NCBI GenBank assembly: GCA_017744605.1 | Contig: JAGIAZ010000007.1 | Coordinates: 1 to 64,000 of the forward strand | Length of the DNA: 64,000 nt | Reading direction: 5' to 3' | Origin: Sphingobium sp. | Lineage (GTDB): Bacteria; Pseudomonadota; Alphaproteobacteria; Sphingomonadales; Sphingomonadaceae | In this document: in pieces, positions 1 to 9,297 of the stretch | Layout: each line of letters opens with the position of its first letter | Position numbering within the stretch: position 1 is the stretch's first letter | The notes under the pieces: model-generated | What the model was told of the DNA's origin: nothing | Database searches by the model: none | What the model saw: only the letters and a program-made list of their open reading frames with translations | Translations under genes and position numbers: made by a program

Positions 1-195
1 GCCGAGAAGGTCGTCAAGAAGGGAGATCCGGTCGAGCTGATCGCGGGAAGCGACGTTTTCAGCGTGTCTCGCCTGATGATCGCGGACCAGGACGGCGCTG
101 TCGGCGACCTGATCAGCGTGCGTCTGGACCCCAAATCGCCCCCGGTCAGCGCCCGTGTGGAAAGAGCCGGACGCGTTCGCGCTCCGACAATTTAA
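1..195 (+). CDS. flgA: Flagellar basal-body P-ring assembly protein FlgA, C-terminal part
   Basis: The window opens inside this gene; the last 64 codons and a TAA stop at 193-195 are present. The visible segment has the pattern of the FlgA SAF-like domain end: VKKGDPVELI, then a run ending GAVGDLISVRL and a short strand with APTI. FlgA is a periplasmic chaperone for assembly of the P ring around the flagellar rod. It lies directly upstream of flgM and flgN, a common order in polar-flagellate proteobacteria. The 5' part and start lie outside the window, so the identification rests on this domain pattern and on context. Confidence 0.8.
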   Translation, partial: AEKVVKKGDPVELIAGSDVFSVSRLMIADQDGAVGDLISVRLDPKSPPVSARVERAGRVRAPTI

Positions 196-218
196 GTTTT
201 CTTGAACCGGTCCGTATA
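192..218 (+). promoter_or_regulatory. Candidate sigma-28 (FliA) promoter of flgM
   Basis: TTAAGTTT at 192-199, an 11-base spacer and TCCGTATA at 211-218 resemble the FliA consensus TAAAGTTT-N11-GCCGATAA (about 7 of 8 and 5 of 8 matches). It lies about 30 bases upstream of the flgM ATG and overlaps the flgA stop. FliA is encoded in the same locus, which fits the usual FliA/FlgM feedback. The -10 match is only moderate. Confidence 0.45.
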
Positions 219-248
219 TAGACGGGTCGGACAAGAAGGGATTTCGCA

Positions 249-548
249 ATGATCAAGTCTGTTGGCCAGCCGGTGAGCGCCGCAGTGGATGCAGCAAAGC
301 TGCGTGAAGCCGCGCAAACGCGTGCTTCTGCACCTGCTCCGCAGGCAACGCAGGCCAGTGCTTCGGTCGCTGCGGAAACCGTCGCCACCCCCGCTTCTCG
401 CATGGCCGCCCAGGGCGCGCCGGTCGATTCGGCCCGCATCGAGCGGGTGAAGCAGGCGATCGCGTCGGGCAAATATCCCGTCGATCCCGACAAGATCGCG
501 GAAAAAATGCTCGATCTCGATCTGCCGGTACCGCCAACCCGACATTGA
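249..548 (+). CDS. flgM: Anti-sigma-28 factor FlgM
   Basis: This 99-residue protein has a disordered Ala/Gln-rich N-terminal half and the conserved FlgM C-terminal half from about residue 58, including RIERVKQAIASGKYPVD and DKIAEKML. FlgM binds FliA and holds it inactive until the hook-basal body is complete; it is then exported through the flagellar type III gate. An AAGGGA ribosome-binding site precedes ATG 249. It sits between flgA and flgN, and its target fliA is 3.7 kb downstream, so both partners of the checkpoint are in the window. Confidence 0.92.
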   Translation: MIKSVGQPVSAAVDAAKLREAAQTRASAPAPQATQASASVAAETVATPASRMAAQGAPVDSARIERVKQAIASGKYPVDPDKIAEKMLDLDLPVPPTRH

Positions 549-562
549 GGGCAGCAGATCCC

Positions 563-886
563 ATGAGCCTGACCAAACTCATCGACGATCTACAGGAAAA
601 TTCAGCCAATCTCCGCCATGCGATGCAGGGCGCCGATGTTGCTTACATCGAGGATGCGGTCGACGCCTTTTGCGCCTCGCTCGAAGCCGTGCGCGCCGTC
701 GACAGTTGGCCAGCGAACCCGGAATTGCGCGCGAAATTCGAGGCTTTGAAGCCCGAACTCGAGCAATCGCGCGCCTTGGCGCTGCTTCTGGCCGATATGA
801 GCGGGCAAATGCATGAATTGGCGGCCGCACGCGCCCCACAGGCTCGCCAACCACTTTATGGCCGGAGCGGCGAACGCTTCGCTTGA
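563..886 (+). CDS. flgN: FlgN-like flagellar export chaperone
   Basis: The product is a 107-residue, mostly helical acidic protein beginning MSLTKLIDDLQENSANLRHA. Its size, helical content and position immediately after flgM fit FlgN, the chaperone that delivers hook-filament junction proteins FlgK and FlgL to the export apparatus. I chose ATG 563 because GAGGGCAG lies just upstream. A TTG at 545 in the same frame overlaps the flgM stop and is a less likely start. FlgN sequences are poorly conserved, so the name depends partly on context. Confidence 0.7.
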   Translation: MSLTKLIDDLQENSANLRHAMQGADVAYIEDAVDAFCASLEAVRAVDSWPANPELRAKFEALKPELEQSRALALLLADMSGQMHELAAARAPQARQPLYGRSGERFA

Positions 887-914
887 CAATTTTTTCGCTG
901 ATTGGAGCGAGATG

Positions 915-945
915 AAGGCCGGGCTCACGCTCGGCCTTTGCTTTT
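915..945 (+). terminator. Putative rho-independent terminator after flgN
   Basis: AAGGCCG (915-921) pairs with CGGCCTT (932-938), with extra GGC/GCT pairing inside the loop, followed by TGCTTTTC. It separates flgMN from the sigma-54-driven genes that follow. Confidence 0.6.
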
Positions 946-980
946 CGGGGCGTTAAGGCTCGCGGAATATTAGTTAATTT

Positions 981-996
981 TGGCACGCTTCTTGCT
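981..996 (+). promoter_or_regulatory. Sigma-54 (RpoN) promoter, exact consensus
   Basis: TGGCACG at 981-987, four bases, then TTGCT at 992-996 is an exact match to TGGCACG-N4-TTGCW. The invariant GG (982-983) and GC (994-995) have the required spacing. A transcript would start near 1006, just before the RBS and ATG 1036 of the muramidase gene, and could read on into flhA. This supports RpoN control of class II flagellar genes. Confidence 0.85.
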
Positions 997-1035
997 GCTT
1001 GACCGGTGGTACCAACACTGAGGTTAAGCCGGCAC

Positions 1036-2001
1036 ATGTCCGCGTTCGATGGACTTAAATTCGATAATAGCCGTTCCGCGCCTGGGCGTGTGACCAATGC
1101 GATCGCCAATGCGAGCCGCAGGACCGGCGTCGACTTCAATTATCTGATGAGCCAGGCGCGCGTCGAAAGCTCGCTGAATCCCAATGCCCGCGCAGCGACC
1201 TCCAGCGCGAGCGGCCTCTACCAGTTCATCGACCAGAGCTGGCTCAAGATCATCAACGACCATGGCTCCGAATACGGCATGGATTGGGCCGCCAACGCGA
1301 TCCAGAAGACCTCGACCGGCAGCTATTATGTAGCCGATCCGCAGGTGAAGCAGCAGATTCTCGACTTGCGCAATCATCCCGAGACCGCCTCGGCGATGGC
1401 CGCCGAGCTCGCATCGGACAATCGCAACTATCTCGTCCAGCAGACCGGCCGCCAACCGGAGCCTGTCGATCTCTACTTGGCCCATTTCCTGGGTGCCGGC
1501 GGAGCCGCAAAGTTCATCAACACCATGAACAGCGCGCCGGGCATGCCGGCTGCGGGCCTGTTCCCGGCCGCGGCACGAGCCAATGCGTCGATCTTCTACG
1601 ACAAGGACGGCAGCCCGCGCAGCCTGGCCGACATTCGCGCATCCTTCGCGCAGAAGCTCAATGGCTCCTCCTCCGGCGGCTGGGAATTGCCCAGCACCGG
1701 CGGCAGCAGCTGGAGCCTGCCGGACGGCACGCGCATGGTGCAGCCCGCCGACTATATGCGGATCGCGCAGGAACGCCTCGCCATGGGCGACGGCGGCGCG
1801 ACGAATAATTCCATGGGCAATCCGCTTTCGATGCCGATGGGCGATGCCGATTACGGCAATGGCGACACCGTCAATGACGGCGACGCCGCTCTGCTCAACG
1901 ACATCCAGTCCATGACGCTGGGCCGCGCGGTCAATGCCGCGAAGCCGAACGCCGAGACTGCCCGCCTCGCCTACCTCATGCTTGCCACCCTCGGAAGGTA
2001 A
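1036..2001 (+). CDS. Lytic transglycosylase (SLT domain), flagellar muramidase
   Basis: The 321-residue product has an SLT lysozyme-like domain in roughly residues 15-200. The catalytic glutamate is probably E44 in QARVESSLNP, followed by ASGLYQFIDQSWL, which is typical of the family. The C-terminal part is low-complexity and rich in Ser, Gly and Asn. Proteins of this kind open the peptidoglycan for the flagellar rod, like SltF of Rhodobacter, in bacteria whose FlgJ lacks a muramidase domain. ATG 1036 is preferred because the sigma-54 transcript would begin at about 1006, and AGG at 1021 precedes it; a GTG at 1006 is unlikely. It is 9 bases upstream of flhA. Confidence 0.85.
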   Translation: MSAFDGLKFDNSRSAPGRVTNAIANASRRTGVDFNYLMSQARVESSLNPNARAATSSASGLYQFIDQSWLKIINDHGSEYGMDWAANAIQKTSTGSYYVADPQVKQQILDLRNHPETASAMAAELASDNRNYLVQQTGRQPEPVDLYLAHFLGAGGAAKFINTMNSAPGMPAAGLFPAAARANASIFYDKDGSPRSLADIRASFAQKLNGSSSGGWELPSTGGSSWSLPDGTRMVQPADYMRIAQERLAMGDGGATNNSMGNPLSMPMGDADYGNGDTVNDGDAALLNDIQSMTLGRAVNAAKPNAETARLAYLMLATLGR

Positions 2002-2010
2002 TCAGTCGAA

Positions 2011-4119
2011 ATGACCCGCAGCGAAGTGAACAGCAAGATCTGGACCCGTACGGCCCGCAGCGCGATCCTTCCGATCGGCATCCTGCTGCTCGTCATGTTC
2101 ATGGTCGTGCCGGTCCCGGCCATCATGCTGGACATCGGTTTCATCACCAACATCATGATCAGCCTCGCGGTCGTCATGGTCGCGCTGAATGCCGCCAAGC
2201 CGCTCGACTTCTCGGCCTTCCCGACCGTCCTGCTGTTCACGACCCTGTTGCGCCTGTCGCTCAACGTCGCCTCAACGCGCGTCGTGCTGGTCAATGGTCA
2301 CACCGGTGAAGCAGCGGCCGGCCACGTCATTGAATCCTTCGGCAGCTTCCTGATCGGCGGCGACTATGTCGTCGGCCTGTTCGTCTTCGCGATCCTGATG
2401 ATCATCAACATGGTCGTGATCACGAAGGGCGCGGGCCGCGTGTCGGAAGTCAGCGCACGCTTCACCCTGGACGCCCTGCCCGGCAAGCAGATGTCGATCG
2501 ACGCCGACCTGAACGCCGGTCTCATCACCGTCGAGGAAGCCCGCGAACGCCGCCAGGAAATCACGCGCGAGGCCGACTTCTACGGCTCGATGGACGGTGC
2601 GTCCAAGTTCGTGAAGGGCGACGCCGTCGCCGGCGTTCTCATTCTCGCCATCAACATCATCGGCGGCATTCTGCTGGGCGTGATCAGCCACGGCCTCGAC
2701 ATCTCGACCGCCGCGCGCACCTATGTGCTGCTCGCCATTGGCGACGCGCTGGTTGCGCAGGTCCCTGCCCTGCTGCTCTCGATCGCGGCCGCCGCCATCG
2801 TCACCCGCGTCACGTCCGATCATGACCTCTCCGGCCAGATCAGCTCGGAATTCGGGGTCGAAAAGGCGTGGATCCCGGTTGCCGGCATCCTGATCTTCCT
2901 CGGCGTCATGCCGGGCATGCCGCACATCATCATCTTGCCCGCCGCAGCCGTCGCCAGCTTCATTGCCTGGAAGCTCCGCAAGGCAAGGCAAAACAGGGCC
3001 GCGGACGAACCGGTTCCGGCAGCGCCAGTCGAAAACCCGGCTCATATCGAATGGTCCGATGTGTCGGACGGCGCAGTGCTGGGCCTCGAGATCGGCTACG
3101 GCCTCATCGGCCTGGTCGACGAGCGCAAGGATGCGCCGCTCATGGGCCGCATCACCGGCATTCGCCGCCAGCTGTCGCGCGAACTGGGCTTCGTCGTTCC
3201 GATGATCCGCGTGCGCGACAATCTTGCGCTCGGCCCCAATCAATATCGTATTACCGTCGCGGGCGTCACGATGGGCGAGGACGAAATCTGGCCCGAAGAC
3301 CTGCTCGCACTCGACAGCGGCGACCTGCAGAGCACGGTCAGCGGCCGTGCTGCGCGCGATCCGACGTTCGGCCTCGACGCGGTCTGGATCGAACCGGCCC
3401 GCCGCAGCGAAGCCGTGGTCGCAGGCTATACAGTGGTGGATGCCTCGACCGTCGTCGCGACTCACCTCAATCATCTCATCTTGCAGAATGCCTCGGAAAT
3501 GTTCGGCATGGACGAAGCGCGCAAACTGCTCGACACGCTGAAGGAAGTTGCGCCGCAGCTTGCCGACGGTCTGACTCCGGCGTCGCTCAGCCTCGCCCAG
3601 ATCGCGGCCGCCTGCCGCGCGCTGCTGGCCGAAGGCGTGCCGCTCAAGGATTTCCGGCGTATTGCCGAAGCGATGGTCGACGCTGCACGGCCCGACATGA
3701 GCCCCGACATGCTCGTCGAAGCCATTCGCCAGCGCATCGGCTCGCTGATCATCCAGACCATCGTGCCTGTGAAGATGCCGCTGCCGGTCATCACGCTCGA
3801 CGGCGAACTTGAAGGCCTGCTCGCCCAGGCCATGCGTGTCGCGGGCGATGCCAAACATCCGATCGAGCCGGCGCTCAGCCAGCGTCTCATCGACCAGGTC
3901 ACCGATGCCGCGAGGCCGCTGGTTCAGCAGGCGCGCAATTTCGCGATCGTGACCTCGCCCATGGCGCGCCGCGCATTGTCACGCCTGTTCAGGCCGCACC
4001 TGCCCGAGACGCCGGTGCTGTCGTTCCTTGAAATTCCCGATGGCAAGCCTGTCGAGGTGGTCGCGGTGGTTGGTCATGAGAACCGCATCCACCAAGAGCG
4101 GCTGCCCTCGGCAGCGTGA
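2011..4119 (+). CDS. flhA: Flagellar type III export gate protein FlhA
   Basis: The 702-residue product has the full FlhA architecture: about eight membrane segments in the first 320 residues, containing the family signature around FPTVLLFTTLLRLSLNVAST and the cytoplasmic-loop motif FVKGDAVAG, then a linker and a large cytoplasmic domain (about 350-702) that docks export substrates with chaperones. FlhA forms the export gate ring at the base of the flagellum. It follows the muramidase gene closely and is probably cotranscribed from the sigma-54 promoter. Length is normal, and no disruption is seen. Confidence 0.97.
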   Translation: MTRSEVNSKIWTRTARSAILPIGILLLVMFMVVPVPAIMLDIGFITNIMISLAVVMVALNAAKPLDFSAFPTVLLFTTLLRLSLNVASTRVVLVNGHTGEAAAGHVIESFGSFLIGGDYVVGLFVFAILMIINMVVITKGAGRVSEVSARFTLDALPGKQMSIDADLNAGLITVEEARERRQEITREADFYGSMDGASKFVKGDAVAGVLILAINIIGGILLGVISHGLDISTAARTYVLLAIGDALVAQVPALLLSIAAAAIVTRVTSDHDLSGQISSEFGVEKAWIPVAGILIFLGVMPGMPHIIILPAAAVASFIAWKLRKARQNRAADEPVPAAPVENPAHIEWSDVSDGAVLGLEIGYGLIGLVDERKDAPLMGRITGIRRQLSRELGFVVPMIRVRDNLALGPNQYRITVAGVTMGEDEIWPEDLLALDSGDLQSTVSGRAARDPTFGLDAVWIEPARRSEAVVAGYTVVDASTVVATHLNHLILQNASEMFGMDEARKLLDTLKEVAPQLADGLTPASLSLAQIAAACRALLAEGVPLKDFRRIAEAMVDAARPDMSPDMLVEAIRQRIGSLIIQTIVPVKMPLPVITLDGELEGLLAQAMRVAGDAKHPIEPALSQRLIDQVTDAARPLVQQARNFAIVTSPMARRALSRLFRPHLPETPVLSFLEIPDGKPVEVVAVVGHENRIHQERLPSAA

Positions 4120-4213
4120 CCGCAAAACCACAGTGCGAGTGAGAGAAATGCCGTTAACGAACGACATACGCTCCAGAAAAACTTGCTTAAGCCTTTTGAG
4201 TTAGAGCGCCCAA

Positions 4214-4942
4214 ATGCAAAGCGCAAAGCTTGAGGTCGCCAATCTGACATATGGGCGCAGGGCCGGGCCAAACCCCGAAAGCCTTGCGCAGCAATATATG
4301 CCGCTGGTGCGAAAAATCGCATGGCATGTGCATGGGCGCGTCTCCAGCGCGATCGAGATCGAGGACCTGCTACAGATCGGCATGGTTGCTCTCGTCGAGT
4401 CCGCCAACAGCTTCGAAGATCGGGGCCATGGCTTCGCGGCCTATGCGCAGATGCGCGTGCGCGGCGCCATGATCGACCATCTGCGGCGTCACGCCACCAT
4501 CTGCCGTTCGGCCATGGCACGCCGCAAGGTCGTGATGGCGGCGCGCAAGGAACTGGAGCAGAAAACCGGCCGCGCGCCGAGCGAAGCCGAGGTTGCAGCG
4601 CATCTCGACCTCGATGCTGTCGCTTATCGCGAACTCGTCGACGGCACGGAAGCGGCGCAGCATCAGAGCATGGACGAGGTCTATTCCGACCAGTCGATGT
4701 GGTTCGCCGACGTCTCCGAGCGCGCCGACGACATGCTGGAACGCGAGTCGCTCAAGAAGGCGATCGCCAGTTGCATCGCAGACCTGCCGCAGCGCGAGGC
4801 AATGGTCCTCCAGCTCTATTTCGTCGAGGAAATGAACCTCGAGGAAATCGGCCTGACGCTCGAAATCGGCGCCGCTCGCGTCTGCCAGATCAAGAAGGCC
4901 GCGCTCGACAAGCTGCGCGCCCGTCTCTCCGACTGGAATTAA
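4214..4942 (+). CDS. fliA: RNA polymerase sigma-28 factor FliA
   Basis: The 242-residue product has sigma region 2 (about residues 30-95, with EIEDLLQIGMVALVESA and RVRGAMIDHLRR), region 3 (about 100-145) and region 4 near the C-terminus (LPQREAMVLQLYFVEEM followed by a helix-turn-helix). This is the FliA/WhiG class that transcribes late flagellar and chemotaxis genes. FlgM, encoded at 249-548, is its antagonist. In many polar flagellates flhF and flhG lie between flhA and fliA; here only 94 bases separate the two genes. Confidence 0.95.
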   Translation: MQSAKLEVANLTYGRRAGPNPESLAQQYMPLVRKIAWHVHGRVSSAIEIEDLLQIGMVALVESANSFEDRGHGFAAYAQMRVRGAMIDHLRRHATICRSAMARRKVVMAARKELEQKTGRAPSEAEVAAHLDLDAVAYRELVDGTEAAQHQSMDEVYSDQSMWFADVSERADDMLERESLKKAIASCIADLPQREAMVLQLYFVEEMNLEEIGLTLEIGAARVCQIKKAALDKLRARLSDWN

Positions 4943-5007
4943 TCCGGAAACCGAAGGCAGGGCTCGCCAGTTATGGCACCAGGTCAAACAGCCTGGAGAG
5001 AGTAACC

Positions 5008-5226
5008 ATGGCCACCGATTCCAAGGAAGTGATCGTCGAACGCGGCGGCGGCAGTGGTCTGACCGCCATTATCGCGATCCTCATTGTCGCGCTGATCGCG
5101 GCAGGCGCGTTCGTGCTCATCAACAACAAGAGCGACAAGGACAGCGCCATCACGACGGCGGCACACCAGGTCGGCGACGCGGCGGAAAAGGCCGGCGACG
5201 CGGCCCAGGATGCCGCCAAGAAGTAA
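5008..5226 (+). CDS. Small single-pass membrane protein of unknown function
   Basis: This 72-residue product has a short charged N-terminus (MATDSKEVIVERGGG), one hydrophobic helix (about residues 18-40, LTAIIAILIVALIAAGAFVL) and an Ala/Lys/Asp-rich tail ending AAEKAGDAAQDAAKK. A GGAGAG ribosome-binding site sits 6-7 bases before ATG 5008. The topology suggests an inner-membrane anchor with a helical tail. It follows fliA by 65 bases but shows no flagellar signature. It converges with the next gene, with only 4 bases between them. I do not recognise a named family. Confidence 0.7.
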   Translation: MATDSKEVIVERGGGSGLTAIIAILIVALIAAGAFVLINNKSDKDSAITTAAHQVGDAAEKAGDAAQDAAKK

Positions 5227-5230
5227 CCGT

Positions 5231-6100
5231 CTAGCGGTTCGGTGACGGCACGGGTGCGGGCGCGGCCGCGCCCGGGCTGAACCGGTCGAACGTCCCCGGC
5301 GGCCAGGTTTTCAACGAGGCCTTGAGCTGCCGCATCGGCTCTTGCGAGACATTGATGCCGCCGCCGACCGGATAATCCACATCGATGACGAGGACGAGCG
5401 AGAGTCCGAAAAGAAGCAGCAGGAGGGTTCCTGTGCGCTGGCCGCCGCGACCTATAAGGACATAGCCGATCACCCCTGCCGCAATGAACTGGTAGAGGCA
5501 CAGGACCAGCAGGATTTCCGAGGGCACGCGCGCACGCCGCGCTTGCTGGCGAGCCGCATTCAGGTCGATGACCTCATTCATCGACTCCAGATAGGCGCTG
5601 GAAAAGTCATAGCCCTTCATCGACGGGAATGCAGCGACAGTGGCTGACCAGAGATCGGTAATGAGCGCCTCGTTCTTGGCCAACAGGGCCTGCTGTTCCG
5701 GTCCTGGCGTGACCTGCGAGAGAGCGAGGCTGAGATCGGCATAGCGCACGAGGAGGCCGCTGATCCGGCTGCGGTGCGGCTCCTCGAGCAATTGCGTGCG
5801 CAAATAGGTCGTCCCGACCGCATTCGCCTCCATGAGGACACGCTCTCGCCTTGTATCGAAGCGGTCGATCGCCAGCGAAAATGTGAAACCGATGAGAAGC
5901 GCCAGCAGTCCCATGACCGAGGAAACGACGAGGCCTTCCTTGCTGTCCTCGTCCTTGTCCTTCTTGCGCACCCCGCCATCGCGGCGCTTGCGGAGAGCAT
6001 GGCCAGCCCATGCCGACAGCGCCATGCCAACGAAAATCGTGACCGCAATCAGCCAGAAGGGCGCCACATAAAGCAGGCGATCGACAAAGGTTTCCGACAT
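5231..6100 (-). CDS. DUF4239 (bestrophin-like) membrane protein
   Basis: The 289-residue product has two N-terminal membrane helices (about residues 12-35 and 60-82, the second with VMGLLALLIGFTFSLAIDRF followed by the DTRRERVLMEANAVGTTYLR run typical of DUF4239), a helical middle region, and two or three more helices at 195-245. A Pro/Ala-rich tail ends the protein. Members are called bestrophin-like but have no established transport role. It is a single gene on the minus strand between the flagellar block and panB, without a clear functional partner. Confidence 0.75.
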   Translation of the reverse strand: MSETFVDRLLYVAPFWLIAVTIFVGMALSAWAGHALRKRRDGGVRKKDKDEDSKEGLVVSSVMGLLALLIGFTFSLAIDRFDTRRERVLMEANAVGTTYLRTQLLEEPHRSRISGLLVRYADLSLALSQVTPGPEQQALLAKNEALITDLWSATVAAFPSMKGYDFSSAYLESMNEVIDLNAARQQARRARVPSEILLVLCLYQFIAAGVIGYVLIGRGGQRTGTLLLLLFGLSLVLVIDVDYPVGGGINVSQEPMRQLKASLKTWPPGTFDRFSPGAAAPAPVPSPNR

Positions 6101-6197
6101 GCGAGGCGCCCCCCGGCCGTGATCTTTCGACGAGGACGATATCGCCGCGACGCGCCCGAGCCTAGCCCCCTCGCCCGGCTTGGGCTAAAGCGCTCTC

Positions 6198-7070
6198 ATG
6201 TCTGCAACCTACACGCTCGATACGTCGACCAGCCGCGCCAATCCGACGCCGGCGCCGATGCGCCGCCTCACCATCCCGTCGATCCGGGCACGCAAGGTGG
6301 ATGGCGTCACCGCCGAGCCGATCGTCATGCTCACCGCCTATACGGCCCGGCAGGCGCAGCTGCTCGATCCGCATTGCGACATGCTGCTCATCGGGGATTC
6401 GCTGGGCCAGGTCATCTACGGCCTGCCGTCGAGCGTGCCGGTGACGCTCGACATGATGATCGCCCATGGCGCCGCGGTGGTGCGCGGCAGCTATCACAGC
6501 GCCGTCATCGTCGACATGCCGTTCGGCAGCTATGAGGAATCGCCGGCCCAGGCCTTTGCCAGCGCCTCGCGCCTTCTCAAGGAAACCGGCGCCGCGGGCG
6601 TGAAGCTGGAGGGCGGCGCGGCAATGGCCGAGACGATCGCCTTCCTGGGCGCGCGCGGCATTCCGGTCTGCGGTCATGTCGGATTGACGCCGCAGGCCAT
6701 CAACATGCTGGGGGGCTATGGCCCGCGCGGCAAGAGCGAGGCAGAAGCCGCCAAGATCCTCGCCGACGCAAGGGCGGTGGCCGACGCCGGCTGTTTCGCG
6801 ATGGTGGTCGAAGGCGTGCTGCCGGAGCTGGCTGACACGGTCACGGCCGCGGTCGCCTGCCCGACCATCGGCATCGGCGCTTCGGCAACATGCGATGGCC
6901 AGGTGCTGGTGACCGAAGATCTGCTCGGCATGTTCGAGCGCACGCCGCGCTTCGTGAAGCGCTATGCGGACCTTGCCGGCATCATCGGCAAGGCGGCCGC
7001 CGAATATGCCTCGGAGGTGCGCACGCGCGCCTTCCCGGGAGAAGATCAGCTATATGGCAAGCGGACTTGA
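6198..7070 (+). CDS. panB: 3-methyl-2-oxobutanoate hydroxymethyltransferase
   Basis: The 290-residue product is PanB, which transfers a hydroxymethyl group from 5,10-methylene-THF to alpha-ketoisovalerate to make ketopantoate for pantothenate and CoA. Visible family motifs are [20 protein letters not shown] with the metal-binding Asp, the [16 protein letters not shown] strand, [14 protein letters not shown] and the catalytic-glutamate segment [11 protein letters not shown]. Length is usual for PanB with a slightly extended N-terminus. It stands alone; panC is not adjacent. It draws on the same methylene-THF pool that MetF feeds. Confidence 0.97.
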   Translation: MSATYTLDTSTSRANPTPAPMRRLTIPSIRARKVDGVTAEPIVMLTAYTARQAQLLDPHCDMLLIGDSLGQVIYGLPSSVPVTLDMMIAHGAAVVRGSYHSAVIVDMPFGSYEESPAQAFASASRLLKETGAAGVKLEGGAAMAETIAFLGARGIPVCGHVGLTPQAINMLGGYGPRGKSEAEAAKILADARAVADAGCFAMVVEGVLPELADTVTAAVACPTIGIGASATCDGQVLVTEDLLGMFERTPRFVKRYADLAGIIGKAAAEYASEVRTRAFPGEDQLYGKRT

Positions 7071-7214
7071 TCCGCTCAGGCGGATGGGCGGCACCGGCCC
7101 GTTCTGTTTCGGTTACCCGAAACAGACAAAAAGTGATTTGCACCCGGTTCAGCCGCCGCTAAGGTCCGCGCCCGCACAGCCTCAGCACCCCTTTCCCACG
7201 CCTGGAGACCGAAT

Positions 7215-7913
7215 TTGGCCCTGACGCCAGAGAGTAGCGACGCACTTCTCCGCGAAGTCGACGATGCCGTCCGCCGCGATGAAGTCCTGTCTTTCTGGAG
7301 CCGCTATGGCCGCCTCGTCGCGGGCGGTGTCGGCCTGGCGCTGGCCGCCTATGGCGCATGGCTGCTTTGGACCGCGCAGCAACATAAAGCCGCCGAGCGC
7401 AACAGCGAGGAATTCGCCGTCATGCTCAAGTCCGCCACCAGTGGCGCGCTTGACAAGGACAATTACGGCAAGCTGACCAAGGACGGCACCAGCGGCTACA
7501 AGAGCGAGGCCGAACTTGTGAAGGCGGCGCTGGCCGCCGGCAAGGCCGACGTCAAGGGCGCCATCGCGACCTATGACGCCCTGCGTGCCGACGGCACGAC
7601 GCCTCAGCCGGTCAAGGACCTGGCGCTCATCCGCCGGACTGCGCTCGACTTCGACAGCATGAAGCCGCAGCAAGTCATCGACGCGCTGAAGGATCTCGCC
7701 GTTCCGGGCAATCCCTGGTTCGGCAGCGCAGGCGAAATGACGGCCCTGTCCTATCTCAAGCTCAACAAGAAACGGGAAGCGGGCGAGATGTTCGCAAGCA
7801 TGAACCGCGACGCCGCCGTGACCGAATCGATCAGGCAGCGCGCCGGTCAGATGGCGGGCATGCTCGGCGTGGCGCCCGAGACCATCAAGACGATCGAAAC
7901 CGGAGAGGAATGA
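7215..7913 (+). CDS. YfgM/TPR_21-type membrane-anchored periplasmic protein
   Basis: The 232-residue product has the arrangement of YfgM-like proteins: a cytoplasmic N-terminus (DDAVRRDEVLSFWSRYG), one membrane helix (about residues 33-53) and a periplasmic TPR-like helical domain. In other bacteria such proteins associate with the Sec translocon and periplasmic chaperones. The start is probably TTG 7215, preceded by CTGGAGA; no in-frame ATG precedes the anchor. It lies directly before bamB with no gap, the usual yfgM-bamB-der order. Confidence 0.85.
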   Translation: MALTPESSDALLREVDDAVRRDEVLSFWSRYGRLVAGGVGLALAAYGAWLLWTAQQHKAAERNSEEFAVMLKSATSGALDKDNYGKLTKDGTSGYKSEAELVKAALAAGKADVKGAIATYDALRADGTTPQPVKDLALIRRTALDFDSMKPQQVIDALKDLAVPGNPWFGSAGEMTALSYLKLNKKREAGEMFASMNRDAAVTESIRQRAGQMAGMLGVAPETIKTIETGEE

Positions 7914-9272
7914 GTGGCGATGCCCATTAAGACGGCCTGTCGGCCCCTGCGGCACAGCGCCATTCTCGCTGCCTTGGCTGTGGCGGGGCTCGCGCTCTCG
8001 GGCTGCTCGCACGGCGGCAAGAAGGCCGCACCCAAGACGCCCGTCTTCGGCGAACGCACCTCCATCCTGGGCGGATCGGACGTGGGCAAAGCCGATGAAA
8101 CGCTGGCCCAGACGCCTGTCCTCCTGCCCGATCCCGTTGAGAATGCGGATTGGCCGCAACCGGGTGGCGCCGCCTCCAAGGCGGTCGGTGGCGTTGCACT
8201 CGGCGCAGGTACGACGCGAGTCTGGGAAGCCGCCATCTCCGGCGGCAGCACCCGCGCGAAACTGGCCTCCGCGCCCGTCGTCGCCGGCGGCAAGCTCTAT
8301 GTCATCGACACCGATGCCGTGATCCACGCCTTCGACGCGAAGACGGGCAAGCCCTTCTGGACCAAGAGCGTCCGCGCGCCCAACGATACGGGCCATATCG
8401 AATTTGGCGGCGGCGTGAGCGTCGAGGGCGAGCGTCTCTATGCCTCGACCGGCACGGGCGACGTGCTGGCGCTGCAGGCATCCGACGGCAAGATTCTCTG
8501 GAGCGTGCGGCCCGGCGGCCCGTTGCGCGGATCGCCGACCATTTCGCTCGGCAATGTCTATGTGATGAGCCAGGACAACCAGCTTTACGCGCTGAACGAA
8601 GCGGACGGCGCCGTGATCTGGCAGGATTCAGGCACGATCCAGTCGACAGGCGTGTTCGGCGTTGCGGCGCCCGCCGCAGCGCAGGGATCGGTGGTGGCGG
8701 GCTACAGCTCCGGCGAACTCAGCGCTTATCGCTATGAAAATGGCCGCGCGCTCTGGGGCGACGCCCTGAGCCGCACCAACATCAGCACCTCGGTCTCGAC
8801 GCTGACCGACATCGATGCCGATCCCGTGATCGACCGCGGCCGCGTGTTCGCGATCGGCGAAGGCGGGCGCATGGCCTCCTACGAGATGGTCAGCGGCCAG
8901 CGGCTCTGGGAGCTCAACATCGGCGGCATCGCGACGCCTCTCGTCGCAGGCGAATGGGTGTTCGTGGCCACGGACAAGGGACGCCTCTATTGCATCGCGC
9001 GGACTGCCGGCAAGGTACGCTGGATCGCCGAACTGGGCGGCTTCAAGGATCTCAAGGGCAAGAAGGACCCGATCCGCTGGTATGGACCGATCCTCGCCGG
9101 CGGCAAGCTGATCCTCGTCAGCACCGACGGCCACATGGCTTTCGTGAACCCGGCCGACGGAAAGATCCTCTCGAAGCGCCCGATCGGCGACGGCGTCTCG
9201 CTGCCGCCCGTCGTCGCGGACAAGATGCTCTACGTGCTGACCCAAAACGGACGCGTCATCGCGTACCGTTGA
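7914..9272 (+). CDS. bamB: Outer-membrane assembly lipoprotein BamB
   Basis: The 452-residue product has a lipoprotein signal with lipobox LSGC (Cys31) and a C-terminal region of PQQ-like beta-propeller repeats, such as [20 protein letters not shown] and [11 protein letters not shown]. BamB is the propeller subunit of the BAM complex that inserts beta-barrel proteins in the outer membrane. GTG 7914 abuts the TGA of the previous gene and has GGAGAGG about five bases upstream; ATG 7920 is an alternative. It is followed by der, a conserved neighbourhood. Confidence 0.93.
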   Translation: MAMPIKTACRPLRHSAILAALAVAGLALSGCSHGGKKAAPKTPVFGERTSILGGSDVGKADETLAQTPVLLPDPVENADWPQPGGAASKAVGGVALGAGTTRVWEAAISGGSTRAKLASAPVVAGGKLYVIDTDAVIHAFDAKTGKPFWTKSVRAPNDTGHIEFGGGVSVEGERLYASTGTGDVLALQASDGKILWSVRPGGPLRGSPTISLGNVYVMSQDNQLYALNEADGAVIWQDSGTIQSTGVFGVAAPAAAQGSVVAGYSSGELSAYRYENGRALWGDALSRTNISTSVSTLTDIDADPVIDRGRVFAIGEGGRMASYEMVSGQRLWELNIGGIATPLVAGEWVFVATDKGRLYCIARTAGKVRWIAELGGFKDLKGKKDPIRWYGPILAGGKLILVSTDGHMAFVNPADGKILSKRPIGDGVSLPPVVADKMLYVLTQNGRVIAYR

Positions 9273-9297
9273 TGAGTCGGTCCGCGCCCTTTCCATC

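Noticed and set aside
2272-3858. 528-codon frame antisense to flhA
   Set aside because: flhA is intact and diagnostic on the plus strand; the antisense frame has only His/Asp/Arg-rich filler.
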